Made by a program: the position numbers and the translations under genes
The notes under the pieces: model-generated
The model's database searches: none
The model's input: only the letters and a program-made list of their open reading frames with translations
Told to the model about the DNA's origin: nothing
Part shown: positions 24,170 through 34,242 of the stretch, one piece after another
Layout: the number at the start of each line of letters is the position of its first letter
Numbering within the stretch: the first letter of the stretch is position 1
Assembly (NCBI RefSeq): GCF_007827045.1
Contig: NZ_RPFW01000001.1
Location: 410,519 to 474,518 of the forward strand
Origin: Trebonia kvetii
GTDB lineage: Bacteria > Actinomycetota > Actinomycetes > Streptosporangiales > Streptosporangiaceae
Direction of reading: 5' to 3'
DNA: 64,000 nt

Positions 24170-26367
24170 GTCTGATGCCTGGCGTGCTGGCCAGCTGGCC
24201 GGCGAATCGAGCCGGGGGCGAAGTTCGCGTTCGGCACCCGCGTCGGCAGCCCCGCCGCCGATGTCACCACGGGGGACGGGACAAAGGCGGTCATCCAGGC
24301 GGGCGCCGATGGCGCATCGGCCTCGAAGCGCCGCAGCGGCGAGCTGGGCAGCGGCGCGGCCTCCAGCTCGGCCACCGTCTCGGGAAGCCATACCAGGGCC
24401 AGCACGCCACGGGGCTGGGCCTGCGTCAGCCGGACCCGGATGCCGTGCCTGGCCGCGAGCCGGCCCACCACGAACAGGCCCATCCGGCCCGAGACCCCCA
24501 CGTCGATCACCGGCGGGTTGTCCAGCCGCCAGTTCGCGTGCTGCAGATCCTGTTGCGCGATGCCCAGCCCCTCGTCGGCGATCTGGACCAGCACGCCGCC
24601 GGCGGTCAGCATGTGACCGGTGACCAGCACCGGGGCCGAGGAGAAGACGGCCGCATTCTCCACCAGCTCGGCCACGAGGTGCACGACGTCGCTCGACGCA
24701 CGCCAGGTGATGAGTACCCCCTGCTGGATGTTCGCCACGACCCGCTCGTACTGCTCGATCTCGGAGATGGCGGCGCGCACGACGTCGACCAGCGGCACCC
24801 GCTGACCCCACATGCGATGATCTTCGTGGCCGGCCAGGACCAGCAGATTATCCGAGTTGCGGCGCATGCGGGTCGCCAGGTGGTCCAGCCGGAACAGATT
24901 GCTGAGCCGGTCGGGGTCCTGCTCGGACTGCTCAAGGGAGTCGATGATGCCGAGCTGCCGTTCAACGAGCATCTGACTGCGGCGAGACAGGTTGACGAAC
25001 ATCGCGCTCAGGTTGCCGCGCAGCCTCGCCTGGTGGGCGGCCAGCTGGACCGCCTCGCGGTGCACCTGGTCGAAGGCACGCGCCACTTCCCCGATCTCGT
25101 CGGCCGAGGTGACATCGATCGGATCGATCTCCACCCTCTCGCTGGCGCCGTCACTCTCACTGAGCCGGCGGACCATCTCGGGCAGCCGGCGGTTTGCCAC
25201 GTCAAGCGCGTCCAAGCGCAGCTTGCGCAGCGGACGCGTCAGGGACTTGGCCACCATCGTCGAAATCAGCACCGCCAGGCCCAGCAGGACTACGGTCAGA
25301 ACGCTGGTGAACGCCAGGCCCGAGGTGGCCTGGGACCGAAGGGTGCCGGCCCTGGCGGCGATGCCGCCGGCCAACTGGTCAGCCATCTGCCGCGTGCCGT
25401 CGATGGTGGCCGACATGGCGCCGTACCAGCCCGGTGCGGTCAGCTTCGGATTGCTGACGTTGTTCAGCGCGGTCAGCGGCATGTCGCTGACGGCATTGGT
25501 CAGCGCAAGCGCCTCCTCCGTCATCGCCGCGCCGCCTGCGGCCGTCCGTCCGAAGTCCGCCAGCTCCGCCTGGCTAGCAGACGCGGTGAATTCGGCCTGG
25601 TCCGCGGCCTGCTGCTGCTGGGCCTGCAGCAGAGCAGTCAGCGCGGCGGGGCTGAGCGCTGGAGGCGAGGAGCCGAGCGCGACGAACAGCAGGCCACGCT
25701 GTACCGACATCTGGTTCTCTACCCGGAGCAGGGCGCCGAGGGCGGCTTCGTTGCCGTTAAGGTCCGCGTCACTGGTCCCGTTGCCGACCGAGGCGCTGAA
25801 CGTGTCGGCCGCCTGGATGGCCTGATCTGCGTACGACTGGACGCTGACCGACGCCGAAGCCGGCGATGACGACATCGCCTTGCCGGCGCGCTGAAGGTTC
25901 GTGACTGCCTGGAGAAGGGCGGCGAGGTCCTGCACGATGGTCGCCTGGTACCCGGCGCCGCTCCGGATCCCGGCAGCCCCGGCCCTGACCGCCTGCCCGG
26001 CACTGGCTGACGTCTGCTGCGCGAGCCTTAGCTTCCGTGCCAGATCCGGCACCGCCACCCGGTTCGCCGCGTACCCCAGGGACAGGTCGCGCTCGTCTTC
26101 CAGCGCCTGGACCAGTCGCACCACCGACACGTTCATCTGTGCCAGGTTCTGCACCCGGTCGGCCGCCAGCCAGCCGCTCGCATAGCGGTCGATGGTGATC
26201 CCGCCGAGGCAGGCCGCGGTGATGGCGGGCACCACCACGATGGCCGCCAGTCGCCAGCGGACCCGCCATCTCGTGGGCGCGAACCTGGACCACGTCACCC
26301 CGGCCCGCGTTCGCGCCGCCGCGTGCCGCCCCCAGTCACCCGGATTCGTCACCGTGTGTCTAGACAC
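24166..26367 (-). CDS. Nitrate/nitrite-sensing-domain histidine kinase (conservon CvnA type)
   Basis: A 733-residue membrane sensor kinase. A first membrane segment at ~residues 40-58 (LAAIVVVPAITAACLGGITI) leads into an extracellular all-helical NIT domain (VQALEDERDLSLGYAANRVA, RGLLFVALG), then a second membrane segment near 350 (SVLTVVLLGLAVLISTMVAK), a HAMP domain (SLTRPLRKLRLDALDVANRR) and the CvnA-type helical region NLSRRSQMLVERQLGIIDSL. The ATPase domain has the N-box ELVENAAVFSSA and the G-box IADEGLGIA. The start is a GTG at 26367 after GAGGTGGG. CvnA kinases are usually followed by Roadblock, DUF742 and GTPase genes. Here a PstS-like gene follows instead. Confidence 0.88.
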   Translation of the reverse strand: MSRHTVTNPGDWGRHAAARTRAGVTWSRFAPTRWRVRWRLAAIVVVPAITAACLGGITIDRYASGWLAADRVQNLAQMNVSVVRLVQALEDERDLSLGYAANRVAVPDLARKLRLAQQTSASAGQAVRAGAAGIRSGAGYQATIVQDLAALLQAVTNLQRAGKAMSSSPASASVSVQSYADQAIQAADTFSASVGNGTSDADLNGNEAALGALLRVENQMSVQRGLLFVALGSSPPALSPAALTALLQAQQQQAADQAEFTASASQAELADFGRTAAGGAAMTEEALALTNAVSDMPLTALNNVSNPKLTAPGWYGAMSATIDGTRQMADQLAGGIAARAGTLRSQATSGLAFTSVLTVVLLGLAVLISTMVAKSLTRPLRKLRLDALDVANRRLPEMVRRLSESDGASERVEIDPIDVTSADEIGEVARAFDQVHREAVQLAAHQARLRGNLSAMFVNLSRRSQMLVERQLGIIDSLEQSEQDPDRLSNLFRLDHLATRMRRNSDNLLVLAGHEDHRMWGQRVPLVDVVRAAISEIEQYERVVANIQQGVLITWRASSDVVHLVAELVENAAVFSSAPVLVTGHMLTAGGVLVQIADEGLGIAQQDLQHANWRLDNPPVIDVGVSGRMGLFVVGRLAARHGIRVRLTQAQPRGVLALVWLPETVAELEAAPLPSSPLRRFEADAPSAPAWMTAFVPSPVVTSAAGLPTRVPNANFAPGSIRRPAGQHARHQT

Positions 26368-26840
26368 TGCGATCCCACCTCGCCTCCGCCAGCGTGGTCA
26401 GGGCGCACGTCGGGGCTGCGAGATTAGGGCCTAGAACACCGCGCCACTCTCCGCTCCGCAGACGCACCGCCCGTACGGGATAGCGTCAGCGAGGCCTGGC
26501 ACCGCCACCGAGGCCGGAAACGCATTGCCGCGAAATGCAATTGCATTGAACCAAAACTTCGCGCAGTACGGATACGGGTTGCTGACATTCATCGCAAATC
26601 AACAAATATTTGCTTCCGAGGAACTCCCGAGACGGCGCACATTCTTGCCCAGTTCAGCTGATCCCACATCACGGGTAACACCTGTTTCCTTAAGGCTCAT
26701 TAATAGCTTTAACGACCAGCATTTCGGCAAGTCCAGGATCGCGCTCTCAGCTCATGTCTGGCCATTGTGTGTCATTTGTTGTGCATATCGACGTAAATGA
26801 CATATTTCTGGACCACCGGATCGCCCTAGGGAATGCGAAC
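26368..26840. other. AT-rich intergenic region upstream of the sensor kinase
   Basis: The section 26521-26830 is markedly AT-rich for this genome and lacks a credible gene. It contains the 14-bp perfect palindrome AATGCAATTGCATT (26534-26547) and the smaller CAAATATTTG near 26606. The kinase promoter and its operator probably lie here. Confidence 0.5.
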
Positions 26841-26872
26841 CCCCAGGGCGCGCCGGGGATCGCGCCCTGGGG
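26841..26872. terminator. Perfect 12-bp hairpin
   Basis: CCCCAGGGCGCG (26841-26852) pairs with 26861-26872. It is the second of two hairpins downstream of the leftward ABC transporter operon. Confidence 0.6.
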
Positions 26873-26884
26873 TGCTTTCACGCG

Positions 26885-26928
26885 CCGCGGGCCGCCCCCT
26901 GTGGGAGGAGCCAGGGGACGGCCCGCGG
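26885..26928. terminator. 16-bp hairpin after the ABC ATPase gene
   Basis: CCGCGGGCCGCCCCCT (26885-26900) pairs with 26913-26928 with one mismatch. It begins 20 bases past the stop of the ABC ATPase gene (26948) and is its likely terminator. Confidence 0.75.
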
Positions 26929-26947
26929 ACTTGGGTGAACGGTCTCG

Positions 26948-27628
<681 letters not shown>

Positions 27629-27650
27629 GAAACTCCCTTTCAGGCCCTGA

Positions 27651-29204
27651 TCAGGCGACCTTGGACAGTGCCGCCGCCGGGCGCAGCCGCGCGGCCCGCC
27701 AGCCGCCGAACCCGCCGGCGATCAGCCCGCCGAATACGGCGAGCCCGACCGCGAGGATGATTACGGTGATGGTGACCGGCGCGCTCAGGTGCACGGTGAC
27801 CGAGGAGGCGTTGTTGGCCGCGTTGCCGAAGGCGCCGCGGAACGGGTTGGTCCCGCCGGTACCGCCGGGAGCCGTGCCCCCGCCGGGGAAGGCGCCGAAC
27901 CGCTGCGCGCCACCCGGAGTCGCAGAGCCGGTGGTCGAGCCAAGCGACGCGGACAGCGGATGCGCGAACTTGCCGACGGCCCAGGCGCCGGCGAAGCCGA
28001 GTCCGACGCCTATCACGCCGCCGACAATGCCGATCGCGATCGACTCGCCGACGACCTGGCCGACCACCCGGCGTGACTTCCAGCCGAGCGCCTTCAGCGT
28101 GCCGAACTCACGCACGCGGCGGGAGACGGCCGACATGGTGAGCAGGCTCGCCAGCAGGAAGGCCGCGGCGAGCACCGCGATGGCCAGCCACTTGCCGAGG
28201 TTGTTGGCGAGCGACGCGGCGCTTGAGATGGAACCCGTCACCTGGCTGGCCAGGGTGTCCTGGTCGGTCACGGTGGCGCCGGACACGGCCGTCTTGATCG
28301 AGCTGGCGACCGTGGTGATCTTGTCGCCGCTGCTCGCTGCCACGTAGATGGTGTTGATCTTGCCGGTCAGGCCGGACAGCGCCTGAGCTCGGCCGAGCGG
28401 GATGTAGACGTCGTCCTCGGTGGTGCCCGAGGCGTCCTTCACGATGCCGATGACCGTGAACTTGGTGGCCACGCCCTTGGAGTTGCCGATGCTGACCGTC
28501 GAGCCGACCTTCAGCTTCTGCGAGGTGGCGTAGTTAGAGTCGACGAGCGCGACGTTCTTGGCCGCGTCGGCCGAGGCGAAGGTCCTGCCGGTGCTGACGG
28601 TCCCGGTGGACAGCGGGCCGAGCTCGCCGTTGGCGAGGTCGACGCCCTCGACGGTGTAGCTGTTACCAAAGTTGAAGCCGCCGCTGAAGGACCGCGATCC
28701 GCCGTTCGAGCTGCCGCTCCCCGAGCCGCCGTAACCGCCGGTGGGCCGTGCCGTCGGAGTGCTGCCCGGCGTGGAGTTGCTGCCGAAGTTGCCGCTGATC
28801 ACCCGGTCGGTCAGGGTCAGCCCGCCGGCCGCCGCCGAAACGTTCTTGAGCTTGGAGACGGTGGTCACCTCGGTCGAGGCGATCGAGGCGAGCGTGAAAT
28901 CGGAGGTCAGCATGTTCCGGTTGACCGACGTGCTCGATGACTTGCTGTTCGAGCTGCCGAAGGACTGCCGGAAGTTGAACCCGGTGCCGCCGGTGCCGCT
29001 GCCGAAGGTCGGCGTCTTGGTCACGGTGATGTCGGTGCCGACGCCGTACAGGGAATGGAGGACCGAGGACTGGGCGTTTTTAACTCCGGCAGACGCCGCG
29101 GTCACGGTGATCACCAGCCCGATTCCTAGCGCCAGGCCCACCGCTATGAATGTGGCCTGGCGGGCGCGTCGCCGCAACTCGCGCCATAGGTACGTGAAGA
29201 ACAT
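27651..29204 (-). CDS. FtsX-like ABC permease (MacB type)
   Basis: A 517-residue permease with the MacB plan: a first membrane segment (ATFIAVGLALGIGLVITVTA), a large extracellular domain of ~300 residues and a C-terminal FtsX domain with three segments (LAIAVLAAAFLLASLLTMSA, SIAIGIVGGVIGVGLGFAGA, TVIILAVGLAVFGGLIAGGF) and the conserved VREFGTLKALGWKSRRVVGQ. The extracellular region has unusual Ser/Gly/Asn-rich low-complexity runs (FGSSNSKSSSTSVNRN, GGYGGSGSGSSNGGS), and the last extracellular loop is also Gly/Pro-rich. ATG 29204 is chosen because AGGAG lies five bases upstream; the TTG at 29216 is less likely. It pairs with the ATPase gene downstream. Confidence 0.9.
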   Translation of the reverse strand: MFFTYLWRELRRRARQATFIAVGLALGIGLVITVTAASAGVKNAQSSVLHSLYGVGTDITVTKTPTFGSGTGGTGFNFRQSFGSSNSKSSSTSVNRNMLTSDFTLASIASTEVTTVSKLKNVSAAAGGLTLTDRVISGNFGSNSTPGSTPTARPTGGYGGSGSGSSNGGSRSFSGGFNFGNSYTVEGVDLANGELGPLSTGTVSTGRTFASADAAKNVALVDSNYATSQKLKVGSTVSIGNSKGVATKFTVIGIVKDASGTTEDDVYIPLGRAQALSGLTGKINTIYVAASSGDKITTVASSIKTAVSGATVTDQDTLASQVTGSISSAASLANNLGKWLAIAVLAAAFLLASLLTMSAVSRRVREFGTLKALGWKSRRVVGQVVGESIAIGIVGGVIGVGLGFAGAWAVGKFAHPLSASLGSTTGSATPGGAQRFGAFPGGGTAPGGTGGTNPFRGAFGNAANNASSVTVHLSAPVTITVIILAVGLAVFGGLIAGGFGGWRAARLRPAAALSKVA

Positions 29205-29480
29205 CAGACTCCTCAAACGGACTCAGCAGGATGTGCCCGGGGATGACTACAGTGGCGGCGCGGTACCGCCGCACCCGGGGGAGCGCATCAAACCCCGGCA
29301 CGACGGCCGCGCCAGCTCATACACTGGCGGCCATTTCTGAGTGATCCCTGAGCCCATGCTTCGAACAAGCCGTGTTCCGTCAGCCTCTGACAGTGAATCG
29401 GCGACCGAATTCGGGCCTATCCGGCCGGTATGAGATATCCGAAATGTCCGGAAACGCGCCGCATGGGGCCCGCGCAACGC
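29205..29480. other. Intergenic region upstream of the ABC operon
   Basis: About 275 bp between the ABC permease start and the hopanoid operon terminator. It must contain the ABC operon promoter. Apart from a short GGCGGCGCGGTACCGCCGC-type inverted repeat near 29252-29272, I see no gene or structure that can be named. Confidence 0.4.
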
Positions 29481-29520
29481 GTCAGCCCCGCCCGCGGCGG
29501 TTGCCGCGGGCGGGGCTGAC
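29481..29520. terminator. Perfect 18-bp hairpin ending the hopanoid operon
   Basis: GTCAGCCCCGCCCGCGGC (29481-29498) pairs perfectly with 29503-29520 around GGTT. It lies just beyond the stop of the hpnG::ispH gene (29559). Confidence 0.8.
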
Positions 29521-29558
29521 GATGCCGAGGAAGCTGAAGAACCTGAAGGGTCTCGCCG

Positions 29559-31133
29559 CTAGCGGACCTCGCGCGGCAGGCCGAACTGGACCGACTCGGT
29601 GGTCGTCACCCGCTCGGTCACGGTCACCGTGCCGAGGCCGGACAGCGCGTCGATGATCTCGCTGACCACCGCGGGCGGCGCGGACGCGCCGGCGGTGAGG
29701 CCGACGACCGAGACGCCGGACAGCCACGCCAGGTCGATGTCGGTCGCCCCGTCGATCAGGTGCGCCGGGGTGCCGTCGCGCTGCGAGCGCTCGACGAGCC
29801 GGACCGAGTTGGAGGAGTTCGCCGAGCCGGCGACGAGCACCAGGTCCGCTTCGGCGGCGACGGCGCGCACGGCGGCCTGCCTGTTGGTCGTCGCATAGCA
29901 GATGTCGTCCGAGCCGGGCGCGCGCATCTGCGGAAACTTGTCACGCAGCGCGCCCGCCACATCGGCGGCCTCGTCGATGGCCAGCGTGGTCTGCATCAGG
30001 AAGGCGAGCTTCGACGGGTCTGCCACGTCGAGCGACGCCACGTCTTGCGCGGTCTGCACCAGGACCGTCGAGTCCGGCGCCTCGCCGAGCGTGCCCTCGA
30101 CCTCCTCGTGGCCCGCGTGCCCGATCAGCGCCACCGTGTAGCCTTCGCGGGCGAACCTGCGCGCCTCCGCGTGCACCTTCGACACCAGCGGGCAGGTCGC
30201 GTCGATCACCGACAGGCCGCGACCGCTCGCGTCGGTCCGCACCGCGGGCGACACGCCGTGCGCGGAGAACACCACCGTCGCGCCGTCCGGCACCTCGTCG
30301 AGTTCATCGACGAACACCGCGCCGCGCTGCTCGAGGTCGGAGACAACCCGGGTGTTGTGCACGATCTGCTTGCGCACGTAGACCGGGGCGCCGCGCAGTT
30401 CGAGCGCGCGCTCCACGATCTCAATGGCCCGCTCCACGCCGGCGCAGAACGACCGCGGCCCGGCGAGAAGCACTGTCCGCTGCCGGCAGGCGGCGGCCCA
30501 CTTCTCCGCGACGGGCGCGGCCAGGCGCAGCGAGCGCAGCGCGGCCATCCCGCCGCTGACCATCCCCGGACCGAACCCGGCGTCGGAGACGGCGCGGATC
30601 ACGGCGACCGGGTGCCCCGCGGCTGTGCCCGCAAGGGCGGCCACCAGGGCCGCCGACTCCATGTCGGCGGCGAGGTAGCCGTCGGAGGCAAGCCGAACCC
30701 GTTCCGCGGACCTGACGAGCTTGCCGACGGTGACCAGCCGTCCCGCGCGGGCATTAAGCCCGGCGCGGCGCAGCTCCGCCGCGAGCAGGGCCGCGCCCGG
30801 CAGGGCGACGGTGGTCTCGCCGTCGCTCACCTCGGTCGCGACGACCAGGTCGCCCGGGCTGAGGTCGTCGGAAAGCCCGGCGGCCGTCCCCATAACAACC
30901 GTAGCGCCGAACGAGTGCGGCTGGCTCTTGACCGCCGACCTCTTCGCCCGGGTGCCGCCCATGCCGGTGCGCAGCACCTGGCTGCCGGGCCTGGTCAGGC
31001 CGCGGCGGACGGCGTTTGCCTCAATGCGGAGCGGAGCGAAGACGAGCAGGCCCGGTTTTGCAGACTCAGGCGCCGTGTCCTCGATCCGGTCCGCTGCCAC
31101 GTGCGTTCGCGGCTGCGGAATGGTTTCAGTCAT
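29559..31133 (-). CDS. Fusion: HpnG-like nucleosidase domain + IspH (HMBPP reductase)
   Basis: A 524-residue two-domain protein. Residues ~25-205 form a phosphorylase/nucleosidase-fold domain ([38 protein letters not shown] and the base-recognition [13 protein letters not shown]), closest by eye to HpnG, which removes adenine from adenosylhopane. Residues ~215-524 are a full IspH, the [4Fe-4S] enzyme that makes IPP and DMAPP from HMBPP: the three cluster cysteines sit in [23 protein letters not shown] and [11 protein letters not shown], and [23 protein letters not shown] and GLTAGASAP are present. The ATG at 31133 follows the shc stop by two bases, with GAGGGGT upstream. It is the last gene of the operon. 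Confidence 0.88.
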   Translation of the reverse strand: MTETIPQPRTHVAADRIEDTAPESAKPGLLVFAPLRIEANAVRRGLTRPGSQVLRTGMGGTRAKRSAVKSQPHSFGATVVMGTAAGLSDDLSPGDLVVATEVSDGETTVALPGAALLAAELRRAGLNARAGRLVTVGKLVRSAERVRLASDGYLAADMESAALVAALAGTAAGHPVAVIRAVSDAGFGPGMVSGGMAALRSLRLAAPVAEKWAAACRQRTVLLAGPRSFCAGVERAIEIVERALELRGAPVYVRKQIVHNTRVVSDLEQRGAVFVDELDEVPDGATVVFSAHGVSPAVRTDASGRGLSVIDATCPLVSKVHAEARRFAREGYTVALIGHAGHEEVEGTLGEAPDSTVLVQTAQDVASLDVADPSKLAFLMQTTLAIDEAADVAGALRDKFPQMRAPGSDDICYATTNRQAAVRAVAAEADLVLVAGSANSSNSVRLVERSQRDGTPAHLIDGATDIDLAWLSGVSVVGLTAGASAPPAVVSEIIDALSGLGTVTVTERVTTTESVQFGLPREVR

Positions 31134-31135
31134 TG

Positions 31136-33211
31136 TTAAGTACCCCTCACGTAGCTCTGCTCCTTGCGGGGGACGACCCCCGCGCCCCCGACAAATCGAC
31201 CGAGAGCGGAGACGGGGAAAGCCAGCCGGTACAGGTGGTAATTGAGGTAGAAGTCGCGCGGGAAGCCGGTGCCGGTGAAGTACGGCTCGTCCCAGGTGCC
31301 GTCGGCACGCTGGGTGGCCGCCAGCCACCGGATGCCCCGCTCGACGGCGGCGCCGTCCCGCTCGCCGGCCGCGAGCAGGGCGAGCAGCGCCCACGCGGTC
31401 TGGCTCGCGGTTGACGCGCCCCGGCCCGACCAGGCGTTCGGGTCGTCGTAGGAGCGCAGGTCCTCGCCCCAGCCGCCGTCCGCGTTCTGCACGCTTTCCA
31501 GCCACGCGACGGCGCGGCGGATCTGCGGCTTGTGCGGCCGCACCCCCGCGGCGATCAGCGCGGGCACCACGGCGCCCGTGCCGTACAGGTAGTTCGCCCC
31601 CCAGCGGCCGAACCACGAGCCGTCCGGCTCCTGGTTCTTCAGCAGCCAGATCACGCCACGGCGGCACGCGGTCTCGCTGGCCAGCCCCTCGGCGGCGAAC
31701 GCCTCCACGATGTGCGCGGTCACGTCGGCCGACGGCGGGTCGATGACCGCGCCGAAGTCGCAGAACGGCAGCTTGTTGATCAGCTCGCGGGTGTTGTCCG
31801 CGTCGAACGCGCCCCAGCCGCCGTCCTTGGACTGCATACCCTCGAGCCAGCGCAGGCCGCGCCGGATCGCGGCCCTGTTGGCCGGATTCCGCTCGGCGAG
31901 GTCGACCCGGCGCAGCGCGAGTATGACCTCGGCGCTGTCGTCGGTGTCGGCGTAGTTGTCGTTCTCGAACTCGAACGCCCAGCCGCCCGGGTCCGTATGC
32001 GGGCGGCGCACCGCCCAGTCCCCCGGCTGGCGGATCTCCTCGTCGAGCAGCCAGCCCGCCGCGCTGACCAGCGCCGGGTGGTCCGCGGCGAGGCCTGCGT
32101 CCTCCAGGGCGACCATCGTCAGCACGGTGTCCCAGACCGGGGACTGACAGGCCTCGATGCGGCGCATGCCGTCCTCGCGGATCGTGAAGCCCTCGATGCC
32201 GTCGAGCGCCTTCTTCACGATCGGGTTGTCCAGGCCGTAGCCCATCAGGGTCAGCGCCATGATCGAGTACACCCACGGCGGCTGGATGCCGCCCCAGCAG
32301 CCGTCGGCCTCCTGGCGGGCGACGATCCAGTCGGTGCAGCGGCGCAGCGCGGCCCTCCTGGCGCGGGCCGGGATCTTCGGCTCGACCTTGTGCAGCGCCT
32401 TGTCCAGGGTGTTGAACGCCACCGACCAGGCGTCCTTCTGGTCCGCCTTGGGCGGCAGGCCAGGGGTCGCGGCGTACAGCTCGTCGATGGTGAACGGCAG
32501 CGGGTTGCTCGGCTTGAAGCTCGACACGACCGCGAGCGCGACGATCGTCTGCCTGGCCCAGCAGCCCCAGTCGTAGATGTTCAGCGGGAACCAGGACGGC
32601 AGGTAGATGACCTCGGGCGGGATCACCGGCAACGCGTCCCACGACCAGAGGCCGGACAGCGCGAGCCACATCCTGGTGAACACGCGGGTCGCGGTGAGGC
32701 CGCCGCTCGTAGTGATCCACTCGGCGGCGGTCCGCATGTGCGGCGCGTCCGGCTGATCGCCCGCCAGGCGCAGCGCGACGTACGCCTCGACCGTGGTGGA
32801 CAGGTCACCGGGGCCGCCGTAGAAGTTGGCCCACGTGCCGTCCGCCCGCTGCTGAGAGCGGATCCAGACCGCGGTCTCCTTCAGGTCGGTGTCAGTGAGG
32901 ATGCCGAGGAAGTGCCGCAGCAGCACGTCCTCGGCGTCCATCGTCACGTTGGTCTCGAGCTCGCCGATCCACCACCCGCGCGGGTCCTGCAGGCCGAGCA
33001 GGTGATCGCGGGCAGCGGTCAGCGTGGCCGCGGCGACCTCAGCGAGGTCGCCGATCGCCGCGAATGCCGGGGCAGCCCGGGTCTCCGGCGCGCCGGAGAC
33101 CTCGGCCGCGGTGCCGGCCTCCACCGGGCTGGCCGGTGCCGGTACGGTGCCGGGCTTGGCGCCCTCCGCCTCAGTCCCCCTGGTCGGGGCCCTGCGGGCT
33201 GCGGTCGTCAT
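31136..33211 (-). CDS. shc: Squalene-hopene cyclase
   Basis: A 691-residue class II triterpene cyclase that folds squalene into hopene at the membrane face. The protonating motif reads DTDDSA near residue 422, a variant of the usual DxDDTA with the catalytic Asp kept. Multiple QW repeats are visible ([64 protein letters not shown]). The C-terminal part has [20 protein letters not shown]. An Ala/Pro-rich ~50-residue N-terminal extension precedes the fold. ATG 33211 is preferred because GGAG lies eight bases upstream. The last residues ([10 protein letters not shown]) are written by a G-block-like sequence at 31166-31189. Confidence 0.95.
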   Translation of the reverse strand: MTTAARRAPTRGTEAEGAKPGTVPAPASPVEAGTAAEVSGAPETRAAPAFAAIGDLAEVAAATLTAARDHLLGLQDPRGWWIGELETNVTMDAEDVLLRHFLGILTDTDLKETAVWIRSQQRADGTWANFYGGPGDLSTTVEAYVALRLAGDQPDAPHMRTAAEWITTSGGLTATRVFTRMWLALSGLWSWDALPVIPPEVIYLPSWFPLNIYDWGCWARQTIVALAVVSSFKPSNPLPFTIDELYAATPGLPPKADQKDAWSVAFNTLDKALHKVEPKIPARARRAALRRCTDWIVARQEADGCWGGIQPPWVYSIMALTLMGYGLDNPIVKKALDGIEGFTIREDGMRRIEACQSPVWDTVLTMVALEDAGLAADHPALVSAAGWLLDEEIRQPGDWAVRRPHTDPGGWAFEFENDNYADTDDSAEVILALRRVDLAERNPANRAAIRRGLRWLEGMQSKDGGWGAFDADNTRELINKLPFCDFGAVIDPPSADVTAHIVEAFAAEGLASETACRRGVIWLLKNQEPDGSWFGRWGANYLYGTGAVVPALIAAGVRPHKPQIRRAVAWLESVQNADGGWGEDLRSYDDPNAWSGRGASTASQTAWALLALLAAGERDGAAVERGIRWLAATQRADGTWDEPYFTGTGFPRDFYLNYHLYRLAFPVSALGRFVGGAGVVPRKEQSYVRGT
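31166..31189 (-). repeat. Partial G-block-like sequence at the 3' end of shc
   Basis: On the coding strand this reads GGGGGCGCGGGGGTCGTCCC then CCGC, similar to the G6-TAC-G6-TCGT-C6 block elsewhere in the window but with shorter runs. It could be a decayed copy or chance in a Gly/Val-coding stretch. Confidence 0.4.
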
Positions 33212-33225
33212 CGGTTGCTGCTCCG

Positions 33226-34242
33226 TTACCACTGGCGGGCGGTGATGAATTCGGCGATGGCAATGAACTCGGCCCGGACGTCGGCGGGGATGCCGATGCC
33301 GTCGAGTGAGGCCGCGGCGGCCGCCAGCCGGTCGTCGGCCTCCTTCTCGGCCCAGGCCTTGCCGCCGGCGGCGACGATCAGGTCCGCGGCCTGCAGCAGC
33401 TCGTCCTCGGACAGGTCGTCCTCGCGGGCGAGCAGCGCCCTGAGTTCCGGTGCCTCCGGCGCGCCGCTGGTCAGCGCGGCCACGACGGGCAGCGACTTCT
33501 TGCGTGCCCGCAGGTCGGCACGGACCGGCTTGCCTGTCACCTCTGGCGCGCCCCAGATGCCGAGCAGGTCGTCGGTGAGCTGGAACGCCAAGCCGACGTG
33601 CCCGCCGAACTCGGCAAGGCCCATCGCGAGCTCGGGCGCCGCGCCCACGTGCACCGCGCCGATCGTGCAGGCGCAGGCCATCAGCGCGGCCGTCTTGTCG
33701 CCGGCCATCTCGATGCACTCGGCGAGCGTCACGTCGCCGCGCTCCTCGAAGGCGAGATCCTCGCCCTGCCCGGCGATCAGCCGCTGCACGGCGGTGGACA
33801 GGCATCGCGCCGCCCACAGGCCGCCGGGCGCGGTGTCCTCGAGCAGCAGGTCGTTGGCCAGCGCGAGCATCGCGTCGCCTGCCAGTATCGCGGCGCCGAC
33901 ACCGAAGACGGTCCACGCGGTCGGCCGGTGTCGCCGCTCGGTGTCGCCGTCCATGATGTCGTCGTGCAGCAACGAGAAGTTGTGCACAAGCTCGACCGCA
34001 ACCGCCGCGCTCACCCCGCGCTCGGGGGCGACGCCCGCGGCGCGGGCGGAGAGCAGGGCCAGCGCCGGGCGCAGCGCCTTGCCGCTGCCGACCCGCACCG
34101 GATTACCCTGCGCGTCGGCCAGGCCATAGTGGTAGGCGGCCACCCGGCGAACGCGGGGGGTCAGCCGGTTGATCGCGGCTTCCGTGGCCGGGCCGACCAG
34201 GTCACGCGCCACGGCGACGCCTGCGGGCATCACGACCGTCAC
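33226..34242 (-). CDS. Polyprenyl diphosphate synthase (FPP/GGPP type) of the hopanoid operon
   Basis: A 338-residue trans-isoprenyl diphosphate synthase that condenses IPP with an allylic diphosphate. The first Asp-rich motif is LLHDDIMDGD (DDxxD without the two-residue insertion of classical bacterial FPP synthases) and the second is FQLTDDLLGIWG. A Phe five residues before the first motif would limit product length. In this operon it most plausibly supplies farnesyl diphosphate for squalene. The GTG start at 34242 overlaps the hpnE stop (GTGA) and has GGGAGG eight bases upstream. It ends 15 bases before shc. Confidence 0.9.
   Translation of the reverse strand: MTVVMPAGVAVARDLVGPATEAAINRLTPRVRRVAAYHYGLADAQGNPVRVGSGKALRPALALLSARAAGVAPERGVSAAVAVELVHNFSLLHDDIMDGDTERRHRPTAWTVFGVGAAILAGDAMLALANDLLLEDTAPGGLWAARCLSTAVQRLIAGQGEDLAFEERGDVTLAECIEMAGDKTAALMACACTIGAVHVGAAPELAMGLAEFGGHVGLAFQLTDDLLGIWGAPEVTGKPVRADLRARKKSLPVVAALTSGAPEAPELRALLAREDDLSEDELLQAADLIVAAGGKAWAEKEADDRLAAAAASLDGIGIPADVRAEFIAIAEFITARQW

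Noticed and set aside
23066..24811. 581-codon leftward frame around pstS
   Set aside because: The upstream ~214 codons are a shadow of the histidine kinase. The lipoprotein signal begins at GTG 24169.
29559..32720. Very long leftward reading frame (1,053 codons) running from ispH into the shc region
   Set aside because: Only the last 524 codons (from ATG 31133) match HpnG/IspH. The upstream part is the out-of-frame complement of shc with Arg-rich, non-protein-like composition and no ribosome site.
31136..33916. 926-codon leftward frame containing shc
   Set aside because: The first ~235 codons overlap the prenyl synthase gene out of frame and are Arg-rich. The cyclase starts at ATG 33211 with its own GGAG site.
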